Notes: generated by a model from the letters alone, not told the origin. A stretch of DNA of 64,000 bases from Hemileia vastatrix (GCA_030280995.1 JASXTE010000001.1:14045001-14109000), one strand, 5' to 3'. Shown: positions 45,052-55,990, numbered from the stretch's first letter. Numbers and translations are program-made.

Positions 45052-46113
45052 GTTTGGCATATGGTGGATGATAGGAATCCATTTTGCCTCTTCAAAAAGC
45101 CATTTTTTCAACTGGAGGATCAAGGATTAGAGTGGTGGATGAAGGGGCAGGATTTGAAACAGACACTGCATTGTTAAGTGCTCTGATCATAGCACCAAGA
45201 GATGGTGGAGAAGTAACTGATTGTGTTTTGAAGTGATGATTAACAGCATGATGGATTTCATTGGCATTGGTAGGTAGGAGAGTTTGTGCCAATAAAGAGG
45301 TGATTAAATCTTTGTTAAAAGTGAAACTTGAGCATTTGATTTGGCCAATAAGAGATTGAACTTTATTGAGATGTGAAGTCATGTTGGTGAAAGTAGAAGT
45401 TTGAATTTCATTAAGTTCACAAAAGAGAGAGGTGTGAACAGTGTGAGTAGATGCTTCAAATTTTTCAACCAGAGTCTGGAAAGCCATATAGCATGAGGCA
45501 TCTTCATCAATTATTATTTGAAGATTACCAGGTATGGAATTGAAAATAATATTCCAACCTAGTATATCTTCAAATTTGGCTAGTGGGGTGGATAATACAA
45601 CTTTGTTAGTTGCATAGGATGAAGTGCCAATCCCTTGTCTCATCATGATGAGGGCCATTTTATGCCACTCAGGCCAGTTGGAACCTTTGGCATTGAGTTT
45701 TTTGAGTTTAGCAGCCATATTGAAAACTTGACCTAGATATATTTGAGATTATTTTCCTCTGTATGAGTCAAGAGGAAAATGTGAATCTGAAGAAGGCATT
45801 TCAGTTGGTGTTTGGGTTGTGGAAAAAGGACTTGAAGCCTGTGGAGTGAAATGGGTAAAAGAAAATGAGTCTTCAGTTGCTTCAGTGAAGGATTTGGGAG
45901 GTTCGGGTGTTGGCTTCAGGGTATTGATAAAGTAAGAACAATGTTGTGGCACATTGGGGGAATATTTGATGAGCCAGAAGGGGAAGAAGACAAAGGATGA
46001 AGATGAGATGCAATTGAAGCTTTCACCTCCCAAGGAAGAATTGGATGATCACAAAGAACCTTTGGTTTAGGTTTAAAAGGGTCAGGGGTTACAGGACAAG
46101 GAAGTGAGGTCAT
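45052..46113 (-). pseudogene. Copia 2 Gag (one frameshift, one stop)
   Basis: ATG at 46113 begins MTSLPCPVTPDPFKPKPKVL. A frameshift near 45920-45960 moves reading to the 46033 frame (EPPKSFTEATEDSFSF), which continues after one stop at about 45750 into the Copia Gag core: MAAKLKKLNAKGSNWPEWHK, WNIIFNSIPGNLQII, MAFQTLVEKFEAST, LCELNEIQTSTFTNMTSHL and VQSLIGQIKCSSFTF. The NWPEWHKM and helical LNEIQ arrangement is typical of Copia Gag (UBN2/retrotran_gag type). It forms the particle shell in live elements. Confidence 0.85.
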
Positions 46114-46189
46114 CCCAAATGTATAGTGATAGAAAAGAAAATCAAGAGGGAGGATTATAATGCTTTCAAATCAGGGCTAATAGAAGATG

Positions 46190-46393
46190 GACTTGGACAA
46201 AAATATATATATGATGCTTTTGTGTATAACTAGTACAGTACAGCAAAGGACGTGTCCTCTAAGCAGGATAGCTAATAACCTATAAGAACCGCGTCAGTAA
46301 CTCTACTCCGAGTGGAGTTGGAGGAAAGGTACGGACGCAATTCCTATGGGTTTATATAGGAAACTAGCTTAAGACATAACTATGTACATAACA
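46190..46393 (-). repeat. Copia 2 5' LTR (left boundary approximate)
   Basis: The minus strand begins TGTTATGTACATAGTTATGT and contains GTTTCCTATATAAACCCATA (TATA-like), shared with 9690-9983. The gag start lies about 80 bp beyond its estimated end. Confidence 0.7.
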
Positions 46394-46399
46394 CAAAGG

Positions 46400-47115
46400 C
46401 ATCCTTCTCTACAAGCCTGTGATGGGCATGTCAAACCACTGGCGGCCATTCGAGTGATGATGTCAAACGACATAAGACCCCCCAAATCAGTTGAATAGAA
46501 ATATAATTTTTTGTTGATGGCAACTTTGATTATCGGAGATGACTAACTGGTATTCTTGGCATGACTGAAATTGGAATTTAATGTTATTGTCAGCGTTTAG
46601 GGTGATTGTTTTTCCACAGTTCACGTTTAGATTTTGAGGGATGCTAATGGTAAATATGTATGTATATGGATGCACCAGACTGGAAGAAGAGTGGCCGATA
46701 GATTTTGGTTCCGTGTTACATAAGTCATATTTTAAATTCCAAGGATGATTTTGAAAGTGAGTCTATTTCATTTGCAGTGAGCGAAAAGGATAAGTTTTGA
46801 GCGATTCCTTCGGAGATCATCTGAAGATGGTGAGGGCCATTGGACCGGGTGAGAAGAAGAAAGTGAAATGAGACCAAGTGGGAAAGAAAATCTAGACCGT
46901 GAGACCGAGCAACGAAACACAAAGTTCCGCTTTTGTTCAGCCCTCGCCTGATTTTTCATACTGCAGTCTTCATTCGGTCGTTTTCTCGTCACACTCGCTT
47001 TAACTTGGAATTTCAGGTCGTCCTTGCCAGTCTTGACCAAGCATCTTTAAGAGCACATTTTCATCTTCAATCCTCCCTAATATTTTTAGTTATCAACACA
47101 TTTACAGTTTGAATC
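46400..47115 (+). promoter_or_regulatory. Unique upstream region of the secreted-protein gene
   Basis: About 700 bp without recognisable transposon sequence. It has more CpG (GGCGGCCATTCGAG, CGGTCG, CTCGTCACACTCGC) than the surrounding repeats. The last 80 bp are pyrimidine-rich and lead to ATG 47116 with context GTTTGAATCATG. A minus-strand frame at 46768-47040 has no family resemblance and is not called. Confidence 0.45.
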
Positions 47116-48612
47116 ATGTTATTCCTTGTCACTTTCGCTATTATCTCCCTTGTCGCCGCTGCCCCCGATAATTCTACATCCAAGATGTCAGGTAATGGCA
47201 CTAATTCAAATACCACCGTCTTGGACAGTGGAAATAAGACAGCTACCGATAATAATCCTTGGCGACAGATGGGTTTGAATGGTGTGTCGTGTCCCTTCCT
47301 TCACTCGTCCACCTTATGTATTATCTCTTGTCACTAACTACCTAACTAACTCCGCTCTGCTTGCTTCCAGCCAGCATCACCGGCAATAATTCCTCTGACA
47401 GTTTCCACAATCCTGGCACCAATCCACGCATCCCTGTCCATATGTCTGACCGTTGCCAGTCTTACCTTGCCAGTTTGAACTCCAACAAACAAATCAAAGC
47501 TTGCACCATGCCCATGGCCCAAGCCACTTCTTCCATTTCTTCAGGCTCCGGAAGTGCCACTCCCGCTCAAGTTAATACTGCTCTCAAGAACATTTGCACT
47601 AATCCTGATGTTGAGGGCTGCACGCCCGATTTGATCCGTAATGTTCTTAACCATTTCAACGGAAATTGCTCTGACGAGCTGAGCACTGGCCAAGGAGCCG
47701 CCCGTATGGCTTATGATACCCTTTATATCTTGAGTCCGGTCAGTCATTTTTTATGTTGTCATCTCATCTGCCCCCCTCCCCCTTCTTCTTCTTCTTCTTA
47801 TTATTATTATTTATGACTGACTCTATGGCTGGGATTGGGATCATCAGCTTAAATCGGCCATATGTTCCCAAGATCCAAAAACTGGGTCATATTGCGCCCA
47901 GGCCATTGCATCGTCCATTAGCAATAGCTCAAAGTCATCCACTTCGAACTCTGTAAACAGCTCGGGGGTTATTGATATTCATGATAGCGCAATCAATATG
48001 TCTGCGTCTGATTTTAAACAAGTCGTTGCAAGCGTCAATTCAGGCTCAAATCTTGTTGTTCAAATGGGCAATTCACAAGATTCAAAGACCTCTTCTTCAC
48101 TCAAGGCAAGAGGCATCGACTCAAATACCTCGTTTGTAAATGGAACATCGGCTGCCAACTATTCGTCTTCTTCCAACCAAACTCTCAACTCATCTTCTTC
48201 ATTACTTAACAACACATCTAATCAGAATGCTTCGCATTCTAGCACTCAAGCCCCTAATCCCAAAGCATTTTCTAGCACAAATCTCCCCTTTTTGTTTCTC
48301 AGTTCTGCTTTGCCCAGCGCTGCTCTATGTTCCCCTTGTACTGAATCAATTCTGGCAAGTTATATCAGCTTTGAGCAATCTGTTCCCTATTTTGGCGGCC
48401 TGAATTCTTCGGGATTTTTATCCGGTCAAATAACCCTTTGGCAAGGTATCACCTCAAAATGCGGTGCAAGTTTTGCACAAGATATCAGTCGCAAAGCGGG
48501 CGTTAGCTCTCAGCTTGGTACTAGTGGAACAAGCTCCACTTATCATTTTGACAGCCGTTCCCTCGGTTTTGCTAGTCTTTTGATACTTCTTGCACGTTAC
48601 ATAATTATTTAA
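47116..48612 (+). CDS. Probable secreted or GPI-anchored Ser/Asn-rich cysteine-patterned protein, three exons
   Basis: Exons 47116-47281, 47371-47738 and 47848-48612 (432 aa), with GT...AG introns of 89 and 109 bp that keep frame (N|ASITG and LSP|LKSAIC). The N-terminal signal peptide is MLFLVTFAIISLVAAAP. The mature part has many N-x-S/T sites and spaced cysteines (DRCQSYL, IKACTMP, NICTNPDVEGCTPDLI, GNCSDEL, SAICSQDP, GSYCAQA, LCSPCTESIL, SKCGASF). A Ser/Asn-rich spacer lies at about residues 250-310. A final hydrophobic segment (LGFASLLILLARYIII) after a Ser/Thr/Gly stretch suggests GPI anchoring. From memory the pattern resembles a basidiomycete family annotated DUF7729; function unknown. 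It is the only intact host-type gene here. Confidence 0.88.
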
Positions 48613-49490
48613 CGGTCTTGAAGGCTACAATTTTTAACTTAGTCGCTCATTCTGGGCCAATATTTCAGCCTCGTCTTTCTCATTGTTCCTCTTAACCTTT
48701 TGTTAGGTTGGGATTGCTTGTTGATTTTCACTATAATATTTTAAAGTTTTATTTCTTGCACGGATGAGATTCAGTCATTATGACCTTCCTCCTTTCTACT
48801 AATTCATTGTTTTCCATATACTGTGTATAATTGAAGATTATGTCGTTGTTGATAAAGATTTCATAGCAATATTTGTGAAGGTTAAAGGTTATTCAGTAGA
48901 TAGTCACATGATTTTAAGTTGATTACTTGAGTACTCATTGATTTTCACGGTAGAATGTTGTTTTTTATTCTCTTAGCAGTGACAGCCATGTGAATGGCTT
49001 TTCCCTTACCTTGGGTGTTTTGATTGTTTTACTTGGACTCTCGTATGATACCCAAATATGTGCATTTGAATAATTTGATAAAATATTAACTTGTTTTTTC
49101 ATTTAATCGTTTTGAAAATGAGTCATAGTCTTACATTATCCTTTTTTCTTTTCTTTTTTTTCTTCCTCTTCTCTTGCTCATTTGCTATATATTTTGTTTC
49201 AAATTATAAAGTTATTGTCTATTTCCTGAAGAAGTAGTGAAGAAGTGTAGGTTTGTTTGTTTGGGGTTATATCATTTTTTTATATAGGATCAAGATCTTG
49301 TAGGGCTTTCCTACTAGACTTTTTTTTATATTTTATATTTTTTTATATACCTTTTTAAAGTATATATATAGTTGCCAAGATATGCAATGCATTTCTTCTT
49401 TTCCTTTCTTTTCTTTTTTCTTTTTTTTTAGGGAGGGAGGGTAGAGACATGTGTATGGTACACCACAAGAAAGTCAATGATGTTTTTTTA
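48613..49490. other. 3' flank of the host gene, intergenic
   Basis: About 880 bp of AT-rich DNA with polypyrimidine stretches (49140-49190, 49395-49430). A terminator is not definable by eye; the first 150 bp include T-rich runs where polyadenylation would be expected. No further gene was recognised. Confidence 0.4.
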
Positions 49491-49497
49491 TATTACA

Positions 49498-49750
49498 TCT
49501 TGTAAGTCACCTTGCTGCAAGGCAGAATCTAAGGGGGTTGGAGATGTTATGTACATAGACATATGGATACTTAGCTATCATGTGACTCATGTAGATAGAC
49601 TGTAGAATGTGCATCTGACTAACTCTGATTCTTCTCAGAGTTCTGCTACTGACACAATTCTAAAAGTTATGGGACCCTTTTGTGCTCATCATTAATAATT
49701 TATGTACTTACCACTGAGACTCAAATCCTGTCTGGCACACTGCATGAATG
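49498..49750 (+). repeat. Copia tail with polypurine tract and 3' LTR start
   Basis: TTGTAAGTCACCTTGCTGCA followed by GGCAGAATCTAAGGGGGTTGGAGA (a polypurine tract, about 49529-49547) and then TGTTATGTACATAG at about 49549, the Copia LTR start also seen at 46393 and 9983. The upstream Copia body is missing. The right boundary is approximate. Confidence 0.65.
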
Positions 49751-49792
49751 ATATTAAACTCTTTGGAGGGTGCATCACAACCACTTCTCACC

Positions 49793-50186
49793 TAACACTA
49801 CCAACACCATTTGTTATACCACAAGGCGTAACAAATGCGTAACAGTTGTGTAATGGTTGCATAATAAATACATAACAATCTTTATGTCCCCTACCAATCA
49901 ATAATAATTGTTATGTATTTGTTACACAACCATTAGGGGGTATCAAAGTTACAAATATTCCATTTCAAAGCACCTCTTTTTTCCTTCAGATTAACCATGA
50001 TTATTTTTAAAAATATGCCATATTGTGTACCCCAAAACACCTTTTTAGTGAGAATTATCGTCAAGTTTGTAGCTTTCTTTTGTGCTGTGAAATACCTTTT
50101 GAATAATTACAAATTTATAACTTTGATACCCCCTATTATGCAACTGTTACGCCATGTGGCATAACAAACAAATTTGGTAGTGTAAC
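49793..50186. mobile_element. Palindromic MITE (TAACACTACC ends), carrying a second MITE
   Basis: The left end TAACACTACCAACACC and right end TTTGGTAGTGTAAC are inverted. So are the internal tracts ATACCACAAGGCGTAACA and TGTTACGCCATGTGGCAT. It is a near-complete foldback element of about 195 bp once the nested copy at 49935-50134 is removed. No coding sequence. Confidence 0.8.
49935..50134. mobile_element. 200-bp MITE of the GGGGGTATC family, complete
   Basis: Starts AGGGGGTATCAAAGTTACAA and ends with AACTTTGATACCCCCT, a 16-bp perfect inverted pair. ATT flanks it on both sides (49932-49934, 50135-50137). The ends differ by one base in the core from Harbinger A (TCAATGTT), which suggests it is mobilised by a related PIF/Harbinger transposase. 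It sits inside the foldback MITE 49793-50186. Confidence 0.92.
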
Positions 50187-50320
50187 TTTCCCATTTTTTT
50201 TTTAAAAAAAAAAAAAAAAAAAAAATTCTTATACCCACCAAGTTATTCCCCTTGACGTTCCCCTCCCTAGGCTGAAAACACTGATTTGGCCCTTTTATTT
50301 TATTTCTCTCCTTCTCTTTT

Positions 50321-50624
50321 TTGTGCATGTCTGGAGATCCAGAAAAAAATACTTCTGGCAGACCACACTTTCAATTGCAAGGTACTGTATCACTTGATGA
50401 TCCTCTCTCTTTCTCTCCCAGAGTTGATACTCCCCCCCCCCCCCTCCACAAAACACTGCTTCTCCTTCCAAACCTGCTTCTCATAAACACTCCTCCTCAT
50501 CTTGATTCATTGCCCCCAATGGAACCAAATCAATCCTATAACCCCTTACCCCCATTTCCCATCTTAACACTCAATGAGATTGAACACTGCCATAAAGAGC
50601 TTAGTGGCGTTGTAAAACCTATGT
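50321..50624 (+). pseudogene. Copia 3 Gag, N-terminal piece
   Basis: Open frame MCMSGDPEKNTSGRPHFQLQ, then a Pro-rich middle and LNEIEHCHKELSGVVKPM. It is cut by the solo LTR at 50625, after which the Gag resumes at 51921. The Pro-rich N-terminus parallels Copia 2 Gag. Confidence 0.6.
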
Positions 50625-51920
50625 TGTGGTACACATCTCACAGCAACACATCATTTGTCTCAGTTCACAGCAAGCACAACAAAGGAGTTGCTATGAAGGA
50701 TGGTTAAGAAATCACAAAAAAAGGGGTTTTCAAAAGCACAGAAAAAGTAGACTCTCCATGCACAGTTTTTTTTTTGTGTACTATGGATATACAAGCTGCG
50801 GCAAGTAAAAGTTAGAGAAAAGTGCATACTAGACTATGAGACAAGAACACAGTATGTACCTGAAGAAAACATGAATAGTGCTAAAGGCATAGTATAGGTT
50901 TAGGAAGCAGTGTCAAGTGATGGTACAGGTTTCACCCTAAGATAGGTGTGACAGTACATAAACACAGTCCACAAATATCTATTGCTGGTAGTCTAGAAAC
51001 TTTCAAGGATGATCAAACATGGAACTAGGTAAATAAGTGAATTAATAAACAAGATAATATGCAGTGCTCAATGATAAGAAATCAAGGTAAAACCCCCTAA
51101 ATAGGGAGGGGTACTTACTCAGCACTGAGAGTTTCATGATTAGTGGATACTCACACAGCAAGCCCATGTTTTTCCATAGCAATTACAAAAGGCAGTACAG
51201 TACTTATTATGCAGTTGGGGATCTTAGGAAGTGTAGTGCATCTAAAGATAGGTGTGGTGTGAGGCTCTAATAGTTGATTTTGCATAAATGGTTATGACAC
51301 TATTGAAGCAGATTTATGCTAATGCTGTACCTAGATTACTGAGATGATTAGTTTAATATTTGACATACTTAAACTAGTTCTGAACTTGTGCAGGATAACA
51401 AGTAGGGGATGAGAGCATAGGAGAAGGGCACTGATAATAGAGATTATATAAAAGAGAACACACTCTTTTTAAAAAAAGGAGGGAGATTGATAGAAATAGA
51501 AAGTAAATACTAATAACAGTATAGTAGTAGAATAAGAGCTTTAGAAGAAATACATTAATATATATTTTATTTCTTTGTGTGCATAACAAGGTTTACATAG
51601 CCAGAAGTAGCACTGTAGAGTTATTTTATTACTACAGTAAGAATAGTATTAGAGGGGAGCATTTCAAAGTGGGAGTGACTGAGAATAGATCTAGCCATCA
51701 GCAAGATTACTTATATTAAAGAAATATATTAATTCTTTTTTTAGCTTCTTATATAAATTTCTTTCTACTCTTCTTTCTCCCACCACACTTACATAATTTT
51801 TTTCAACTGTCTTCATATATTATAGTAACAGGTGCTTCTTTTAAAATTAGTTTAGAAAGGAGAACAAGTTCATTTCAGATTAGGTCTATAGTATAGTATT
51901 ATAGAACTCTCTTTCTATCA
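50625..51920 (+). repeat. Solo LTR, family X copy 3 (about 1296 bp)
   Basis: Starts TGTGGTACACATCTCACAGC and ends CTTTCTATCA, in the opposite orientation to the copies at 14703 and 17710. Shared internal tracts include TACAGTGCTACTTCTGG (reverse) and AGTATTATAGAACT. No certain target duplication. Non-coding. Confidence 0.75.
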
Positions 51921-52790
51921 CTTTGCATGTTGCCAAGTTGCTTTCCAATGGCTCCAATTAGCATGATTGGGAAGGGAAGATCAAAATTGTCATGTCAAAC
52001 CACATTGGCTCTTCATTTTATGCTACTGAAGATGCTTCTCCAAAAGCTAATGATTTTATCAATAAACTTACCTGGAACATTATCTTCAACACAGTAGACA
52101 TCTCTCTTCAATGACAACTGTCCCAAAACTCTTCTTGCTATGAGGCATATCTTATCTTATTTAAAAAAATTAATCAGGCCACTCACATATCTTGACTTTC
52201 TCTCTTCAAATATTTATTATCAATACCCCTCCAACCTTTCATCTCAGCTGCTAAACACTGTACAAAAGTGGAAGAGACTATTGAAGCTATTATCCATATG
52301 GGATTCAGCTTATCCAATGGATCCTTCAAGCCCATTATGCATCAAGTCCCCTTTCTTTTTTACACTTCCAATCTATCCACTGATTTCAGTAGGGAAATTG
52401 AGTGGAAAGGCCAGTCACTTACTATGAATGATGATGATTATTTCACTAAAATGATGAATTCAGAGACAAAAAAATACCACATTAGACAAGCAATGAGTCT
52501 CTGATTGTTTCTAATGTGTCTCTAAATGCCTTTAGAGGCCATGATCACCAACAACCCATGGATTTTACCATCCACCTAATGCACAGCAACAATTCCATGA
52601 TTGTGGTGCTTTCAAACACATGCAGCCTGATTTGCTCTACAATACTAGGTCTTCTTTTTACAATTCAGCATTAAAAATGTACTTTGACATTCAGCAGAAA
52701 ATTAACAAATTGAGTAAATCTGCTAAATTTGATAATGATGGCAAAGGAAAGGTGAAGATACAATTGGAAGAAGCTGAAAAATCAGGTTCT
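51921..52790 (+). pseudogene. Copia 3 Gag, main part with zinc knuckle
   Basis: Continues with damaged matches to Copia 2 Gag, such as WNIIFNTVDISLQ (Copia 2 WNIIFNSIPGNLQ) near 52075. VEETIEAIIHMGFSLSNGSF and YFTKMMNSETKKYHIRQAMS follow, then QQQFHDCGAFKHMQPDL near 52590, a CCHC knuckle missing its first and last Cys. Multiple frames and stops. Confidence 0.7.
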
Positions 52791-52884
52791 TGAGGTTGAA
52801 AACAACTTTTTTGATCCATTATTACTTGATTTTGAGTAAATTGACCTTCATAGTCTTGGGTGCCAGGCTGAAACATCTCTATCC

Positions 52885-53170
52885 AGCTCAGAAGAAAATC
52901 CTAGATTGCAGTGCTACTCATCATGTCACCAGTGATATGAGTATATTATTCAACTTTAAACCAATTTCCTCACATATACTGGTTAAAGTAGCGACTGATG
53001 GCCCTCCCTCTTTTATAACTGGCATTGGTGAGGTTAAACTTGTAGGCCTAGGCTACGCCATCCTCTTTAGAAATTTTTATTTCTATCCACAAGCTAGGAC
53101 CACTTTAATTTTCTTATTTGACGTTGTAAAAGCTGGATTACATTTCTGTCACACGCCATGTGACACTTGA
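52885..53170 (+). pseudogene. Copia 3 protease
   Basis: KKILDCSATHHVTSDMSILF corresponds to the active site L-D-T/S-G-A-T-H-H; the Asp is kept but Gly is Ser. VKVATDGPPSFITGIGEVKL and AILFRNFYFYPQARTTLIFL follow. It ends at a stop near 53168, before the family spacer. Confidence 0.82.
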
Positions 53171-53179
53171 AGCAAAAGT

Positions 53180-53830
53180 ACCTCAATTATCCCACTATCC
53201 AAGCTCTAACTCCACTAGTGATGCACAAAAAGCGACCTTGGGGTGATTGCATTCTATTGTATTCTTGAATCAGCCATGCTATCCAAACCTTAAAAAACAC
53301 ACTAATGGTAAAGACACTTATACTTTTCAATCATAGACAATGTGCATGTAATCTAGCACTAATATTGAGGCAATATTTTAACAGGGGTTAATTGTGGATC
53401 TGAGGGTAAATTAAGAGGTCTGGGAAGTAGGAACAGGGCAGAAAGGTTATAAGGTTAGATGGTTGGTAAATGGGAACTCAGGTGGATTAGATGGGTCTGT
53501 GGGTATATGGTGGCTGGGTGATTAATGGGTCAGTGTGAGGAGGAATGGGATATCTAAAGGGGGGTAATTTGGTTTGACACTCCTTAGAATGAAATTATAA
53601 TATATTTGTGATAGTAGTCAAACTCTTATTAGGCTATCGTTATAATTGTCCTTCTCTTTCTTAATAATCAATTTCATTAAATCTTTAAAATACTTAATCT
53701 TTCCCTTTTGATTATTGAGTTGCAACACTTTGTGAGATTTGCCACATTAGTTAGTTTCCTTACCATATAAATTAATTATTCCTCAAAGATTATCTTGAAC
53801 CAGTATTACTTACTTAGATCTATCTTTGAA
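53180..53830 (+). repeat. Copia family spacer, copy 2
   Basis: Homologous to 12690-13345 (reverse) and 55330-55990, and again located between protease and integrase. It contains GGATCTGAGGGTAAATTAAG and TTTGTGAGATTTGCCACATT tracts. No coding sequence. Confidence 0.7.
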
Positions 53831-54222
53831 TCACTTCCTCAAAGTGGTCCTCTGTGCTTCAAAGTCATAACTTCCCTCTCCCTTCTTATCTCACTTACTT
53901 TGGGATCACCCTGGACCCTGTGCATAGGTTTTCTGGTGAAAATTTCACTATGTCTTTTAATAAAGAATGTGTACTTACACATGATAGTACTTAAATTCTT
54001 CTGGGGAAATTTAATATACACAGTAGACAATAGATTTTAAATACAAGTAAACATGATAATCCTGCTTCTTTCCTGGAAATTGATGATATATCTACCTGTT
54101 TACAAACTGTCCCACATAAGCCTGATTCAAAATCTCTCTTCCCCATCTTCATTGACAATGTGATTCCAACATCCATCCACCAACACTATTCTGCTCTGGG
54201 ATCTCTCTGTCATGTGCCATGT

Positions 54223-55305
54223 TGTAGACAATCCTATAGTACTAGCTATAGGCCTTGACCAAGGGAGTTGGAGTAAAACTGGAGAGAAAGACCCCTGTCC
54301 CTTTGAAAGATACCAGGTGTGATTTATTTGCTTCAGAAAATTAGAGACTGTTACTATGCCCCTTCCACCACACTTCTTGACTGCTTTACAAGTCAAGACA
54401 GTAGCCAATAGCAGACCACTGAGAACCAAAGTACCAGAAACCAGAAAACCAGAAAGATCCACACCAGAAAACCAAAACACTGTGCACTTGTTGCACAGAA
54501 AACAGCAATAATACTTGATGCAGGTTGCAAAGCTACACCAGAGAAAACAGTTTCCAAAGTTGAGTTAAATGAAGAACTAACCTTGCAACAAACACAGCCA
54601 ATTGTGGGCAAAAAACAGCGAAAACTGAGTGAGAAACAATGATATAATTACCAGATGGTTGTATGATAATTAAAGTTGCCCCAAACTGTCTTATTCAGTA
54701 TGTACACACAGACCACCATCTAAAAAGTCCATGCACAGCAACAAATTTGATGCTTTTAACAGCCAAATTGAATAAAAACCCTCTAGAAACGCTTCCCAGC
54801 CTCCTATAACCCAGGTGGGCGGCACACCTAGAAGCGGCCAGACCTCCCTGAAGCCAGAAAACCTCCAAAAACCTCCAATAAAGCCCAAAATACTTTGAAA
54901 AATCCACCACGACTACTAAAACCCTTAAAACACAAAATTAAGCTATGACAAAATCGGTACATAAAATATAGAGCCAAATTAGCTCTACTTAATGGTACTA
55001 AGCACCTAACCCTAAGACTTAAGGTTAGCCCATAAAACACAAAAAACAAAATTAAACAGCTATCTTTTATAAATGAAAAGTAAGAAAATGACCCCTTAAA
55101 ACTTTGAATGTGAAAAATATCATCAGGACATCAAATATAGAGAAAAAACGGGGCTATCCAATGGTAGTACCTGCAGACCTATAGTCTCAATATTCACTGA
55201 GTAAAACCAAAATAACACGTAATTATTTGACCAATGTCAATTAAGACATACAAAAACAGCACCAAACAGACCAACAAAGGCCTCTGCAAATGTTGGAAGA
55301 CCACA
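54223..55305 (-). repeat. Solo LTR of the Gypsy C family (1083 bp)
   Basis: Aligns over its length with 8212-9267. On the minus strand it starts TGTGGTCTTCC and ends TTGTCTACA. CATG occurs close to both edges, but the duplication register is uncertain. Open frames inside (for example 54393-54611) are incidental. It separates Copia 3 from Copia 4. Confidence 0.85.
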
Positions 55306-55329
55306 ACATGACACTCAAAGCAAAATTCA

Positions 55330-55990
55330 ACATTTTAGTCCATAATCCAGGACACAAATCCATATGCAAAGGGCAGAAGTAACATTTAATTAACAACTGC
55401 TTTTTCCTTTGTGTACCTCAATTTGACTCCACTATCTTAATCTTATATTCTAAATTAGTAAATCATATGTTTATACATTTCAATCTTAAGCACAGTGCAT
55501 TAGTGATATGGTTGATTTAATATTCTAAATGTGGGTTATTTTGTATCTGAGGGTAAAGAAGGGTCTGTGGTGGGTTACTGTGTTTCTGAGGGTTATTGAA
55601 GGTTTGTGAGTAGGGGTGGATAGTATGGTTAAAGGCTCTATGGTTAATATTTGAGGGTCTGTTATAGGGTCATGATGGTTCATTAAACAGGTCAATGTGA
55701 GTTGGAGTTGTCTCTATAAATGGTTTGGATGGGTTTGAAATTTGTTTGAATTAAATTATAATATCATTGTAATAGTAGTTTAAATTATATAGGACTATTA
55801 TTGTTTCCTATCTTTCTTGATAATAAATTTTAAAACAGTCCTAAAATTTCCTAAATCCTTTCTTTGATTATTAAGCTCAAACCCTTTGTGAGATTAGCCA
55901 GAATAATTAGTGTCACTTTAGAGCATACATTAATATTTCTGTTGAACCTATCTTAAAGCAGTAGCAATTTATCTTTGAAATATCTTTGAA
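55330..55990 (+). repeat. Copia family spacer, copy 3
   Basis: Best-preserved copy of the protease-integrase spacer. It includes TCCTTTGTGTACCTCAATTT, GAGGGTTATTGAAGGTTTGT and CAAACCCTTTGTGAGATTAG. Non-coding, with repeated GAGGGT(C/T)-type words. Confidence 0.7.

Larger units (their letters stand above)
45052..46393 (-). mobile_element. Ty1/Copia 5' fragment 'Copia 2' (LTR and gag)
   Basis: On the minus strand, an LTR beginning TGTTATGTACATAG at 46393 is followed by gag (46113-45052), which stops at the Gypsy B LTR. The last part (45052-45160) overlaps in sequence by about 110 bp with the start of Copia 1 at 14190-14300. The two are therefore separate copies, or one copy split with a duplicated segment. 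Confidence 0.85.
50321..54222 (+). mobile_element. Ty1/Copia relic 'Copia 3'
   Basis: The plus-strand order is gag N-terminus (50321-50624), solo LTR X (50625-51920), gag remainder (51921-52790), protease (52885-53170), non-coding spacer (53180-53830) and damaged integrase-region sequence to 54222, where a Gypsy C solo LTR sits. It is homologous to Copia 1 and 2 throughout. Confidence 0.8.

Noticed and set aside
9690..46393. Copia 1 and Copia 2 as a single element simply split by the Gypsy pair
   Set aside because: They share about 110 bp of the same gag segment at the break. A simple insertion would duplicate only about 5 bp, so separate copies or a complex rearrangement are more likely.
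46768..47040. 90-codon minus-strand frame upstream of the host gene
   Set aside because: No recognised family, and it overlaps the likely promoter and 5' untranslated region. Probably chance in a less AT-rich region.
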